DNA of 64,000 bases from JAHIVN01 sp018816645. Lineage in GTDB: Bacteria; Patescibacteriota; Dojkabacteria; JAHIVN01. The position numbers and the translations under genes are program-made. The stretch is taken from assembly GCA_043816305.1 (NCBI GenBank), contig JBDRHZ010000001.1, forward strand, positions 20,265 to 84,264, given 5' to 3'. The notes under the pieces were generated by a model. That model searched no databases, was not told the DNA's origin, and was given only the letters and a program-made list of their open reading frames with translations. The first letter of the stretch is position 1. Every line of letters begins with the position of its first letter. Below are positions 58,023-64,000 of this stretch, piece by piece.

Positions 58023-59384
58023 TTATATTATTTCTCTCCAGTAATTTTTTTGCAAGTCGGAAATTCCCGAAACAAAATCAAAGCCGATAACATTCAAAGG
58101 ATCAAGATCATAATTTATGAATGTGTGCTCCATGATAAACACATCGTCCCCAGCCCAAACAGCACCGTTAACAATTATATCCTCATTTGAAAAAGTTCTA
58201 AACATACTCACATCTTTCTCGGCAAAAACTATTCCATTTATCCTTACAGAGCCGGCATAATCATAATTCCACGACCAGAAATTAAACTTATTTGCTATCT
58301 CAACGCCCTTTCCCCCAACAATAGCAGGTAAACCGTCTTGAGCAGTCTGGTACCATTCAGAGTAGATGTACAAATTATCTTCGACAACAAGTAGGCCATC
58401 CAGATAAATTGGTGAACCTGCCGGAATTTTCAGCGCACCATTGTCTACATAATATAAGTCTTCCAAAAGACGTCTTTCATCTCCATCATCTATACTACTT
58501 AGATACGTCAGAAAAGAGTTAGCATTGGAGAAATATGTGCCTTTTTGTACTGCCTGACTTTTATATTCATTAAAATCGAAATTTGGTACAGGGATCGGCT
58601 CCCACGTTTGACCAGCATACTGAAAAACTTCACCATCTATCGTGCCGCCAAAGATTTCCCAAACATAACTATCTGATATTACATTTCCTTCCACGTACGC
58701 TGTAGACCCAGAAACCTTCACAGCATCTGCTGCATTTATATTTCCATCAGTCTCAGGAGTATCAGGATTGTCGATAACCTGCCCTCCGGCCAATGCGGGA
58801 TTCCCCCCCATTACACCATCCCAAACCCAATTTACTGCCATCGAGCCCTTCCCACCGGCAGCTAGATTCCCTTCAACAACTCCATTCTCAACAACTTCAA
58901 AGTCATCATTCGTCCAGACATCACCGCGAATTCTTGCATCCTCCCCACTAATCCAAAAAAAATCAGCCATATAAGTAGCCTTTGTCGTTACTTCGGCAAT
59001 TTCATAATATAATGTAATATTCAGACTGACTTCCCGACGTATATTCGACTCAATTACCCATGAAGTTAAGGTATAATCATTACCCAATGCATCAACATTT
59101 GAATAGTATGTTCCAATTGGAGTACTTTCCCCGGCAGGGTTCCCAGAATAATTTATATTATCCTCGAGCTGCAACAAAGTATCTTCAATGCCTGATTCAG
59201 CTAAGTAGTAAACGAATCTTGAGTTTTTCAAAGTTTCAACTGATTGGAAGTGTATCAGATTAGTCCGCGCAAGAGCAATGCTTATAGTAACCAATACTGC
59301 CATTACGACTGTTACTACCATAATTGTTGCTGCACCACTTTCTTCACTTTTATCTCTTGTGAAGGTTAGTTTCAAAATTTTCAA
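58023..59384 (-). CDS. PilX-like pilus protein with large C-terminal domain
   Basis: A 453-aa protein. The N-terminal segment SGAATIMVVTVVMAVLVTIS and LAESGIEDTLLQLED resemble PilX/GspK N-termini (gly/ala site, AEsGie motif). The rest is beta-rich with repeated hexapeptide-like turns (DARIRGDVWTNDDFEVVENG, VVEGNLAAGGKG, DIIVNGAVWAGDDVFIMEHT), probably a right-handed beta-helix or bactofilin-like stack. It overlaps the preceding prepilin gene by 35 nt. It may cap the pilus tip; that is inference. Confidence 0.75.
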   Translation of the reverse strand: MKILKLTFTRDKSEESGAATIMVVTVVMAVLVTISIALARTNLIHFQSVETLKNSRFVYYLAESGIEDTLLQLEDNINYSGNPAGESTPIGTYYSNVDALGNDYTLTSWVIESNIRREVSLNITLYYEIAEVTTKATYMADFFWISGEDARIRGDVWTNDDFEVVENGVVEGNLAAGGKGSMAVNWVWDGVMGGNPALAGGQVIDNPDTPETDGNINAADAVKVSGSTAYVEGNVISDSYVWEIFGGTIDGEVFQYAGQTWEPIPVPNFDFNEYKSQAVQKGTYFSNANSFLTYLSSIDDGDERRLLEDLYYVDNGALKIPAGSPIYLDGLLVVEDNLYIYSEWYQTAQDGLPAIVGGKGVEIANKFNFWSWNYDYAGSVRINGIVFAEKDVSMFRTFSNEDIIVNGAVWAGDDVFIMEHTFINYDLDPLNVIGFDFVSGISDLQKNYWREII

Positions 59385-59823
59385 CTAAATTTCCTCTGCT
59401 AAATTGAACTTCAATATGTACTAAATTATCAGAATTGACGGTAGTCCAATCAATAATATTCAACCCGGTCACTTTAATCATATTGGTTGTGACTGGGAAA
59501 GTGTCGAATCCATCACCCAGCATTATCTCTGTTCCTTCTAGTGAATACTGATATGTTGTGCCATCCCTGATTATTTGAATTGTGCTTGTATCAACAACAT
59601 TAAACGAATCTGCATTTTTAATATCATACCCCATCTTTTCAAATAAATTCGTTGCTTCATTTCCAATAATACTTAAAGAATCCGCGGTTGTCTTCATCTT
59701 TATTAACTGAACCACTATCATGATAATCCCTGACATTACTATACCGAGGATAGCAACATAAACGATTGTCTCTGTTAAAGTGAACCCTTTTTCTTTTTTA
59801 AGAATTGTTCTGAAAGACTTCAT
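59350..59823 (-). CDS. Type IV prepilin-like protein (PilW/GspJ position)
   Basis: A 157-aa prepilin with KEKGFTLTETIVYVAILGIV as the processing site and hydrophobic helix; position 5 is Glu. The C-terminal domain is beta-rich (IQIIRDGTTYQYSLEGTEIM, VHIEVQFSRGNLVENFE) like GspJ/PilW minor pilins. It overlaps the PilX-like gene downstream and abuts the preceding prepilin gene (1-nt gap). Confidence 0.82.
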   Translation of the reverse strand: MKSFRTILKKEKGFTLTETIVYVAILGIVMSGIIMIVVQLIKMKTTADSLSIIGNEATNLFEKMGYDIKNADSFNVVDTSTIQIIRDGTTYQYSLEGTEIMLGDGFDTFPVTTNMIKVTGLNIIDWTTVNSDNLVHIEVQFSRGNLVENFETNLHKR

Positions 59824-59824
59824 T

Positions 59825-60325
59825 TTAAAATCTTGCCCAATTTGTAAGATAGATACTCTCAGAGTCAGTCAATTCATTTCCCTTATAGTCCCATTGTACA
59901 ATGACTTCTACAAGTTTCGTGTGCAGATCATAGTCATAGCTGATATCTTCCGTTATCTTCCCTGTATCAGTATTTCTTCTTACACTACTGATCTCGATTC
60001 TGCGCCTGTAACCATCCAGCAATGTCTCATCCCCTACGACCAGAATCAGCTCCTCGCTTCCAGGAACGCTGTCATCGTAGTCCAAATGCCAAGTCCCATC
60101 GACAATAGAATTCCAGTCCTCATCTCGAACGCTTCTGACAGCTTCCAGTCCGCCAACAACTAGATAGTGTGCTTTCAACTGATTTCTTTCAAGCAATATC
60201 GACATATATGAGTTGTGCAGAATTCCCCAGCTGCTAGTGAATACTATAGCTAAAAGCCCGATAGCAATTACTATCTCAATTAAACTTTGTCCACTTGAAT
60301 TTATTAAGTTCTTTAAAATAGACAT
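59825..60325 (-). CDS. Type IV prepilin-like protein (PilV/GspI position)
   Basis: A 166-aa prepilin. SSGQSLIEIVIAIGLLAIVF is a variant cleavage site with Gln-Ser after Gly in place of Phe-Thr, but Glu5 is kept. SVRDEDWNSIVDGTWHLDYD and VIVQWDYKGNE resemble PilV-type minor pilins of Patescibacteria. It lies between two other minor prepilin genes in the operon. Confidence 0.82.
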   Translation of the reverse strand: MSILKNLINSSGQSLIEIVIAIGLLAIVFTSSWGILHNSYMSILLERNQLKAHYLVVGGLEAVRSVRDEDWNSIVDGTWHLDYDDSVPGSEELILVVGDETLLDGYRRRIEISSVRRNTDTGKITEDISYDYDLHTKLVEVIVQWDYKGNELTDSESIYLTNWARF

Positions 60326-60340
60326 TTCTCTTAAATTAAC

Positions 60341-60826
60341 TTAACTTGCCTGCTCAACTCCATACTTTCCAACAACAACATTTCCAACTGGATCAGTCAG
60401 CTCAGATTTATAAATACTAATTGTACAACTATTGCCATTTTGCACTTCTACTGGGCTAAAAACCACTTCCCCATTATTTTCAGTTGTACAAAAAGTTTCT
60501 AACCTCAAGCCAAGCGGTACACTATAAGCAATATTTCTTGTATCAGACTCCTCATATTGATCTCCAACAAATTCTATAAAACTGTCGTCAAGGAACTTTA
60601 CACCATAGCTTGTTCTTTGCTCACTATCGTCTAGTCTCCCGGAAAACGCTTTCATTCGAGACGAGTTCACGCTTTCAACTAACTGATTCAATAAAATATC
60701 GTACTGTACAGTATTTCTGAAGTTGATAACCGAAAAGCTAACAATAGTAACAACTATCGCCCCCAGACTTAAAACGAGAGCTATTTCAACAAGCGAAAAA
60801 CCTTTTTCACAACGTATATTCATCAT
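60341..60826 (-). CDS. Type IV prepilin-like protein (GspH/FimT position)
   Basis: A 161-aa prepilin, CEKGFSLVEIALVLSLGAIV at the N-terminus with Glu5. The C-terminal domain (YGVKFLDDSFIEFVGDQYEE, NSCTISIYKSELTDPVGNVV) has the beta-sheet pattern of GspH/FimT. Its start overlaps the end of pilC by 4 nt, so translation is coupled. Confidence 0.82.
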   Translation of the reverse strand: MMNIRCEKGFSLVEIALVLSLGAIVVTIVSFSVINFRNTVQYDILLNQLVESVNSSRMKAFSGRLDDSEQRTSYGVKFLDDSFIEFVGDQYEESDTRNIAYSVPLGLRLETFCTTENNGEVVFSPVEVQNGNSCTISIYKSELTDPVGNVVVGKYGVEQAS

Positions 60827-62073
60827 TGGTGACTAATCTGATTTATACCACTAACAATACTGTACATCGGAATTAAAACTGATATTGCGATGAAAGCAAC
60901 CCCGGCTCCAAGAACTAACAAAAGAACCGGCTCTATTAGTGCTGGTAAATTATTTAGTGTTTCCTGAAGTTCCTTTTGATAGTATTCTGAAATATTTGCA
61001 AGTGAATCTGCGGTATTTCCAGTTCGATCACCGACTAAAAGCATTCTTGAAACAAACGGCGGATATAAGTCCTCAAATTTTTCAATCGAGTTTGATAGCT
61101 TTCCCCCCCTTTTGACTTCTTTTCTGAGAACACTGATAGATTTGGAGTAACCATCATGAGAAACTGATTTTTCTACAATCTCCAGGGCCTGAAGAATCGG
61201 AACTCCGCTTTGTATGAGAAGCCCTAGCATTCTTGCAATTTTATAAATATAGAAAAGTTTAACCTGCTTTCCAAAAAATGGGATTTTTAAAATTACTTTA
61301 TCCATAGCTTTTTTTACTGAAGGCGATTTTTTCATCAGCACTCTAAAAACCACAAATCCTACTATGGCAGTGATAGCTATTAATATAAAATTGTTCCTTA
61401 TGAAATTGCTTATACCCATCGTAATTTGGGTCATTTTGGGAACTTCGATCCCTGACTGAGTAAAAAAACCTGTGAGCTGGGGTATAACAAAAACAAACAA
61501 GGCAACTGCTATAACAGCGAGAATACAGAGAATAATTGCTGGATACATAAGTGCACCCTTTATATCCTTCTGCAGATTTAACTCAGCCTCAGAATCCTGA
61601 AACAGATTCTGAAAGCTTTCAGACAGACTTCCTCCGGCTTCGCCTGCTTTTATCATGGCAACCTCATTCGTACCAAATACCTCAGGAAACTTCTCTAGAC
61701 TGACTGAGATATAGCTTCCCGCCTCAACATCGTATTTCAGTTGTGTGAGTATCTCTACAAGCTTTGAACTTTTCAAACTGTCTCTTAAAAGATCTATTAC
61801 TTCCGGCAGAGGAAGCCCTGCCTTCAACATGGTTGCTGTGTTCTTATAAAGAAAAACCTTATCAACCTTCTTAACCTTTGAAGATCCTTTGAATAGGGCG
61901 ACTTTCTTGACATCAATGCTTCTCATTATTCCCTCTTCCTTTCGCTGTTTTATGCTCAATATCTCTAGTCCCTTCTCGCGTAATTTGCCTGCAACCTCAT
62001 CCTCATTTTTACCCTCTATTTCCCCGGTAACATAAGATTTATTTTTCATTGCCTTGTATGAATATTTCTCCAT
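60823..62073 (-). CDS. pilC: Pilus assembly membrane platform PilC
   Basis: A 416-aa GspF/PilC protein with the N-terminal YSYKAMKNKSYVTGEIEGKN domain and two GspF repeats (KVDKVFLYKNTATMLKAGLP with MIKAGEAGGSLSESFQNLFQ; FYIYKIARMLGLLIQSGVPI with MLLVGDRTGNTADSLANISE), each followed by membrane helices. It is the inner-membrane platform on which PilB acts. It starts 2 nt after pilB. Confidence 0.95.
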   Translation of the reverse strand: MEKYSYKAMKNKSYVTGEIEGKNEDEVAGKLREKGLEILSIKQRKEEGIMRSIDVKKVALFKGSSKVKKVDKVFLYKNTATMLKAGLPLPEVIDLLRDSLKSSKLVEILTQLKYDVEAGSYISVSLEKFPEVFGTNEVAMIKAGEAGGSLSESFQNLFQDSEAELNLQKDIKGALMYPAIILCILAVIAVALFVFVIPQLTGFFTQSGIEVPKMTQITMGISNFIRNNFILIAITAIVGFVVFRVLMKKSPSVKKAMDKVILKIPFFGKQVKLFYIYKIARMLGLLIQSGVPILQALEIVEKSVSHDGYSKSISVLRKEVKRGGKLSNSIEKFEDLYPPFVSRMLLVGDRTGNTADSLANISEYYQKELQETLNNLPALIEPVLLLVLGAGVAFIAISVLIPMYSIVSGINQISHQ

Positions 62074-62075
62074 TT

Positions 62076-63788
62076 TTATTCTCTTGTAACTCTTAATACT
62101 TCACTAATAGTTGTAGCTCCGGTTTTCGCCTTCTTTAGACCATCAATTATCATAAGCTCCATTCCCTGTTCGATCCCCTTATTCTGGATATCAGCTGAAG
62201 TAGATTTACTTGCAATCAAGTTAATTATTTCCGGAGTGATATCTAATACCTCGTAAATGCCAATCCGTCCTTTGAGTCCAGACTTACCGCACTTATCACA
62301 ACCCTTTCCTTTAAAGAACTTTCCATCTCCGATCAGCTGTTCAACCTGCTCTTCCTTGAGCTTATTTTTAAGAAGCTCCCTTGTTAGAGCCTCATTTTGC
62401 TCCGGAGATAGCTGTTCTTCTACTTTACATTTCTCGCAGATTCTTCGAACAAGTCTCTGCGCAATGATCAAACTTACGGATGAAGCAACAAGAAATTCTT
62501 CTACTCCCATATCAGTTAACCGTGGGATTGAACCTGCGGCATCATTGGTATGTATAGTTGAAAGAACTAAGTGTCCTGTGAGTGCAGCATTTATGGCAAT
62601 GTTTGCAGTTTCCTCATCCCGAATCTCTCCGACCATGATAATATCGGGATCCTGTCTAAGCAGTGCACGAAGACCATTTGCGAACGTGAGTCCTACTTGT
62701 TGATTCACTTGCATCTGGTTTATCCGAGGCATTGCATATTCAATCGGATCCTCAACCGTGTTTATGTTTACCTCGGGAGTATTTAGCCTCCCCAAGATAG
62801 TATACAGCGTTGTTGTTTTTCCACTTCCGGTAGGACCAGTTGCAAGTATCATGCCATGCGGCTTCGTCATGGATCTTTCAACCTTTTCCAGATTAGTTCC
62901 TCCAAAACCTAGATCCTGCAATGCAAATCCCTGTCCTCCTTCTTCTAAAACTCTTGCAACGATTTTCTCACCGAAAAAGGTAGGAATAATCGACATTCTG
63001 AGAGAGATATTTTGGTTATTCACTTTTATCTTTATCCGGCCATCTTGAGGCAGACGATGTTCATCTATCTTCAGATCACTCATAATCTTGACCCTTGCTA
63101 CAAGAACCGGAAGAATATCCATCGGTAGCGTCACTTTGTCATGAAGTATCCCATCGATCCGGTATCTCACAAGAACTTCTCGTTCAAGTGGTTCTATATG
63201 AATATCGCTTGCCTTTTCTACAACAGCATACTCAATGATTGAATCAAATAGTTTAACCACAGGTAGCTTTTGAGCTGCTTCTTCGATTTTTTCAACTTTC
63301 CCTTTAACAGATTTAGATGCCTGCTGCTTTATCATCCCTTCAAGTACAGTTTGAATGTCTTTTTTGTAGAAAAGAATACCCTGCTCGTAAGAGGAATCTG
63401 AGGTGTAGTAAGGAACAACGTCAAGAGCAGTTCTTTTCTCTATAAAATCGATCGCTTCAAGATCATTTGGGTTGAGCATAGCAACATGCAGACGTCGACC
63501 TTCTTTTTTGAACGGGACCGCTTCTCGATCAAGAGCTGTCTGTTTTGAAATAGAGTTTACCGCCTCCTTTTCGATCTTAACTTGCGATAGATCAACGGTT
63601 GAGACCCCAAGCTTTTTCGCTATGAGATCATTCATTTCTTCAGAAGAATATATTCCCTGGGAAACAACCATATCAGCAAGCGATGCTTTAGCACGACTGG
63701 CCTTCGTGACAAGAGAATTCAATTCTCCCAACTCCAGCTTCTTATTCTCGAGGACAATTTCTTTTACAACACTAACGGGCAGTGGCAA
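62076..63788 (-). CDS. pilB: Pilus extension ATPase PilB
   Basis: A 570-aa GspE/PilB ATPase. The N-terminal MshE-type domain (about 1-140) is followed by SDIHIEPLEREVLVRYRIDG, Walker A in MILATGPTGSGKTTTLYTIL, the Asp box NTVEDPIEY, Walker B in LLRQDPDIIMVGEIRDEETA, the His box HLVLSTIHTNDAAGSIPRL, and a tetracysteine zinc site (CEKCKVEEQ, CDKCGKSGLKGRIGIYEV). Complete. It is the first gene of the operon; its promoter must lie in the 76 nt before the insertion-sequence end. No retraction ATPase PilT is in this window. Confidence 0.96.
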   Translation of the reverse strand: MPLPVSVVKEIVLENKKLELGELNSLVTKASRAKASLADMVVSQGIYSSEEMNDLIAKKLGVSTVDLSQVKIEKEAVNSISKQTALDREAVPFKKEGRRLHVAMLNPNDLEAIDFIEKRTALDVVPYYTSDSSYEQGILFYKKDIQTVLEGMIKQQASKSVKGKVEKIEEAAQKLPVVKLFDSIIEYAVVEKASDIHIEPLEREVLVRYRIDGILHDKVTLPMDILPVLVARVKIMSDLKIDEHRLPQDGRIKIKVNNQNISLRMSIIPTFFGEKIVARVLEEGGQGFALQDLGFGGTNLEKVERSMTKPHGMILATGPTGSGKTTTLYTILGRLNTPEVNINTVEDPIEYAMPRINQMQVNQQVGLTFANGLRALLRQDPDIIMVGEIRDEETANIAINAALTGHLVLSTIHTNDAAGSIPRLTDMGVEEFLVASSVSLIIAQRLVRRICEKCKVEEQLSPEQNEALTRELLKNKLKEEQVEQLIGDGKFFKGKGCDKCGKSGLKGRIGIYEVLDITPEIINLIASKSTSADIQNKGIEQGMELMIIDGLKKAKTGATTISEVLRVTRE

Positions 63789-63864
63789 CAGAACACAAAA
63801 ATAACAGTTAAATTACCTTGTACCACTCTATCAGGATAATGGAAAGATATCAAGAGTTTATGTT

Positions 63865-64000
63865 AGTGCAAAGTGATAATGTCCTAGTAGTGCAAAATAG
63901 AAATGTCCGGTAGAGGGAGTATTTGATAAGATCAGAAAACTAAATTATCAGATACACTTCAATATGAAGGAACAAGTAGTAATGAGCACAAAAGAACTAG
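63865..64000 (+). mobile_element. Left end of an insertion sequence (cut by window edge)
   Basis: Two 20-nt direct repeats, AGTGCAAAGTGATAATGTCC (63865-63884) and AGTGCAAAATAGAAATGTCC (63889-63908), match at 16 of 20 positions, with starts 24 nt apart. The paired TGCAAA...ATGTCC ends are typical of IS481-like/ISNCY elements with integrase-type transposases. An ORF start follows at 63964. The other end is outside the window. The outer boundary is estimated. Confidence 0.6.
63964..64000 (+). CDS. Start of transposase ORF (partial)
   Basis: Twelve codons are visible: MKEQVVMSTKEL, with a second in-frame Met that could be the true start. The short leader and position just inside the repeated ends fit the beginning of a helix-turn-helix transposase of the integrase type. 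Too short for a family call on its own. Confidence 0.4.
   Translation, partial: MKEQVVMSTKEL

Noticed and set aside
1..64000. Alternative genetic code (UGA or UAG recoded)
   Set aside because: TAA, TAG and TGA all end apparently complete genes at expected lengths, and only one conserved gene carries an internal stop.
1..64000. CRISPR array
   Set aside because: The repeats seen are degenerate and lack regular unit length with unique spacers; no cas-like gene was recognised.

Overview
The window looks like a chromosomal segment of a small-genome Candidate Phyla Radiation (Patescibacteria) bacterium. The evidence is a trigger factor without its PPIase domain, a DUF4346-type extension on thymidylate synthase, a PilM-PilN fusion in a compact type IV pilus locus, a minimal SufS/SufU iron-sulfur set, and many genes with no recognisable family. 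TAA, TAG and TGA all terminate apparently intact genes, so the standard bacterial code fits and the UGA-recoding lineages are unlikely. The exact phylum cannot be settled from this sequence alone. Several genes have a -10 box only 6-9 nt before the ATG, which suggests leaderless mRNAs; others have a good Shine-Dalgarno.

Layout. 0-6.3 kb: archease and RtcB (RNA ligation), PolX, a geranylgeranyl-reductase-like flavoprotein broken by one in-frame TAG, and a DUF6922/AbiEii-type pair. 6.5-10.7 kb: an IscU-like scaffold, two tandem HAD hydrolases, SufS, SufU and a small zinc protein. 10.7-14.6 kb (minus strand): RecF, trigger factor, a YibE/F membrane protein and a tiny acidic protein. 15-19 kb (minus strand): a tryptophan locus with a promoter, a T-box leader ending in a terminator whose U-tract abuts tRNA-Trp(CCA), a 747-aa protein carrying B3/B4, YbaK-like and complete TrpRS domains, then TrpB behind its own terminator and promoter. 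19-30 kb: a membrane protein, a glycosyltransferase, DUF4346-ThyA, Dus, an alpha/beta hydrolase, a deaminase, HIT-Nudix, a nucleotidyltransferase and two unknown genes.

30.2-40.6 kb is an accessory island. It holds four large, diverged P-loop (nucleotide-kinase-like) proteins, two paralogous transcription-factor-like proteins with a degenerate ATPase module and an OmpR-type winged helix, each divergent from one of the P-loop genes, and three tiny zinc-ribbon proteins. I do not recognise this as a described system. 40.7-53.8 kb: an APH-type kinase, two DJ-1/PfpI proteins, a 1354-aa secreted Cys-rich zincin, a short [FeFe]-hydrogenase-like H-domain protein with a membrane partner, YraN, RNase HII, L19 with an acidic tail, an M20 peptidase, an XRE regulator, RecX and SppA. 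54-63.8 kb: two major-type pilins and a minus-strand pilus assembly operon (pilB, pilC, three prepilins, a PilX-like protein, a pilM-pilN fusion, pilO-like, one small protein). The right edge cuts into an insertion sequence.

Dispersed repeats run through the window. One is a palindromic family with core GCCTCTGGC. Others are degenerate word repeats of the AGCTGTTTGCTG and CCAAATTTCAATT types. They fill intergenic gaps and also sit in frame inside polX, thyA, dus, the HIT-Nudix gene and the APH-like gene, where they encode short low-complexity peptide inserts.
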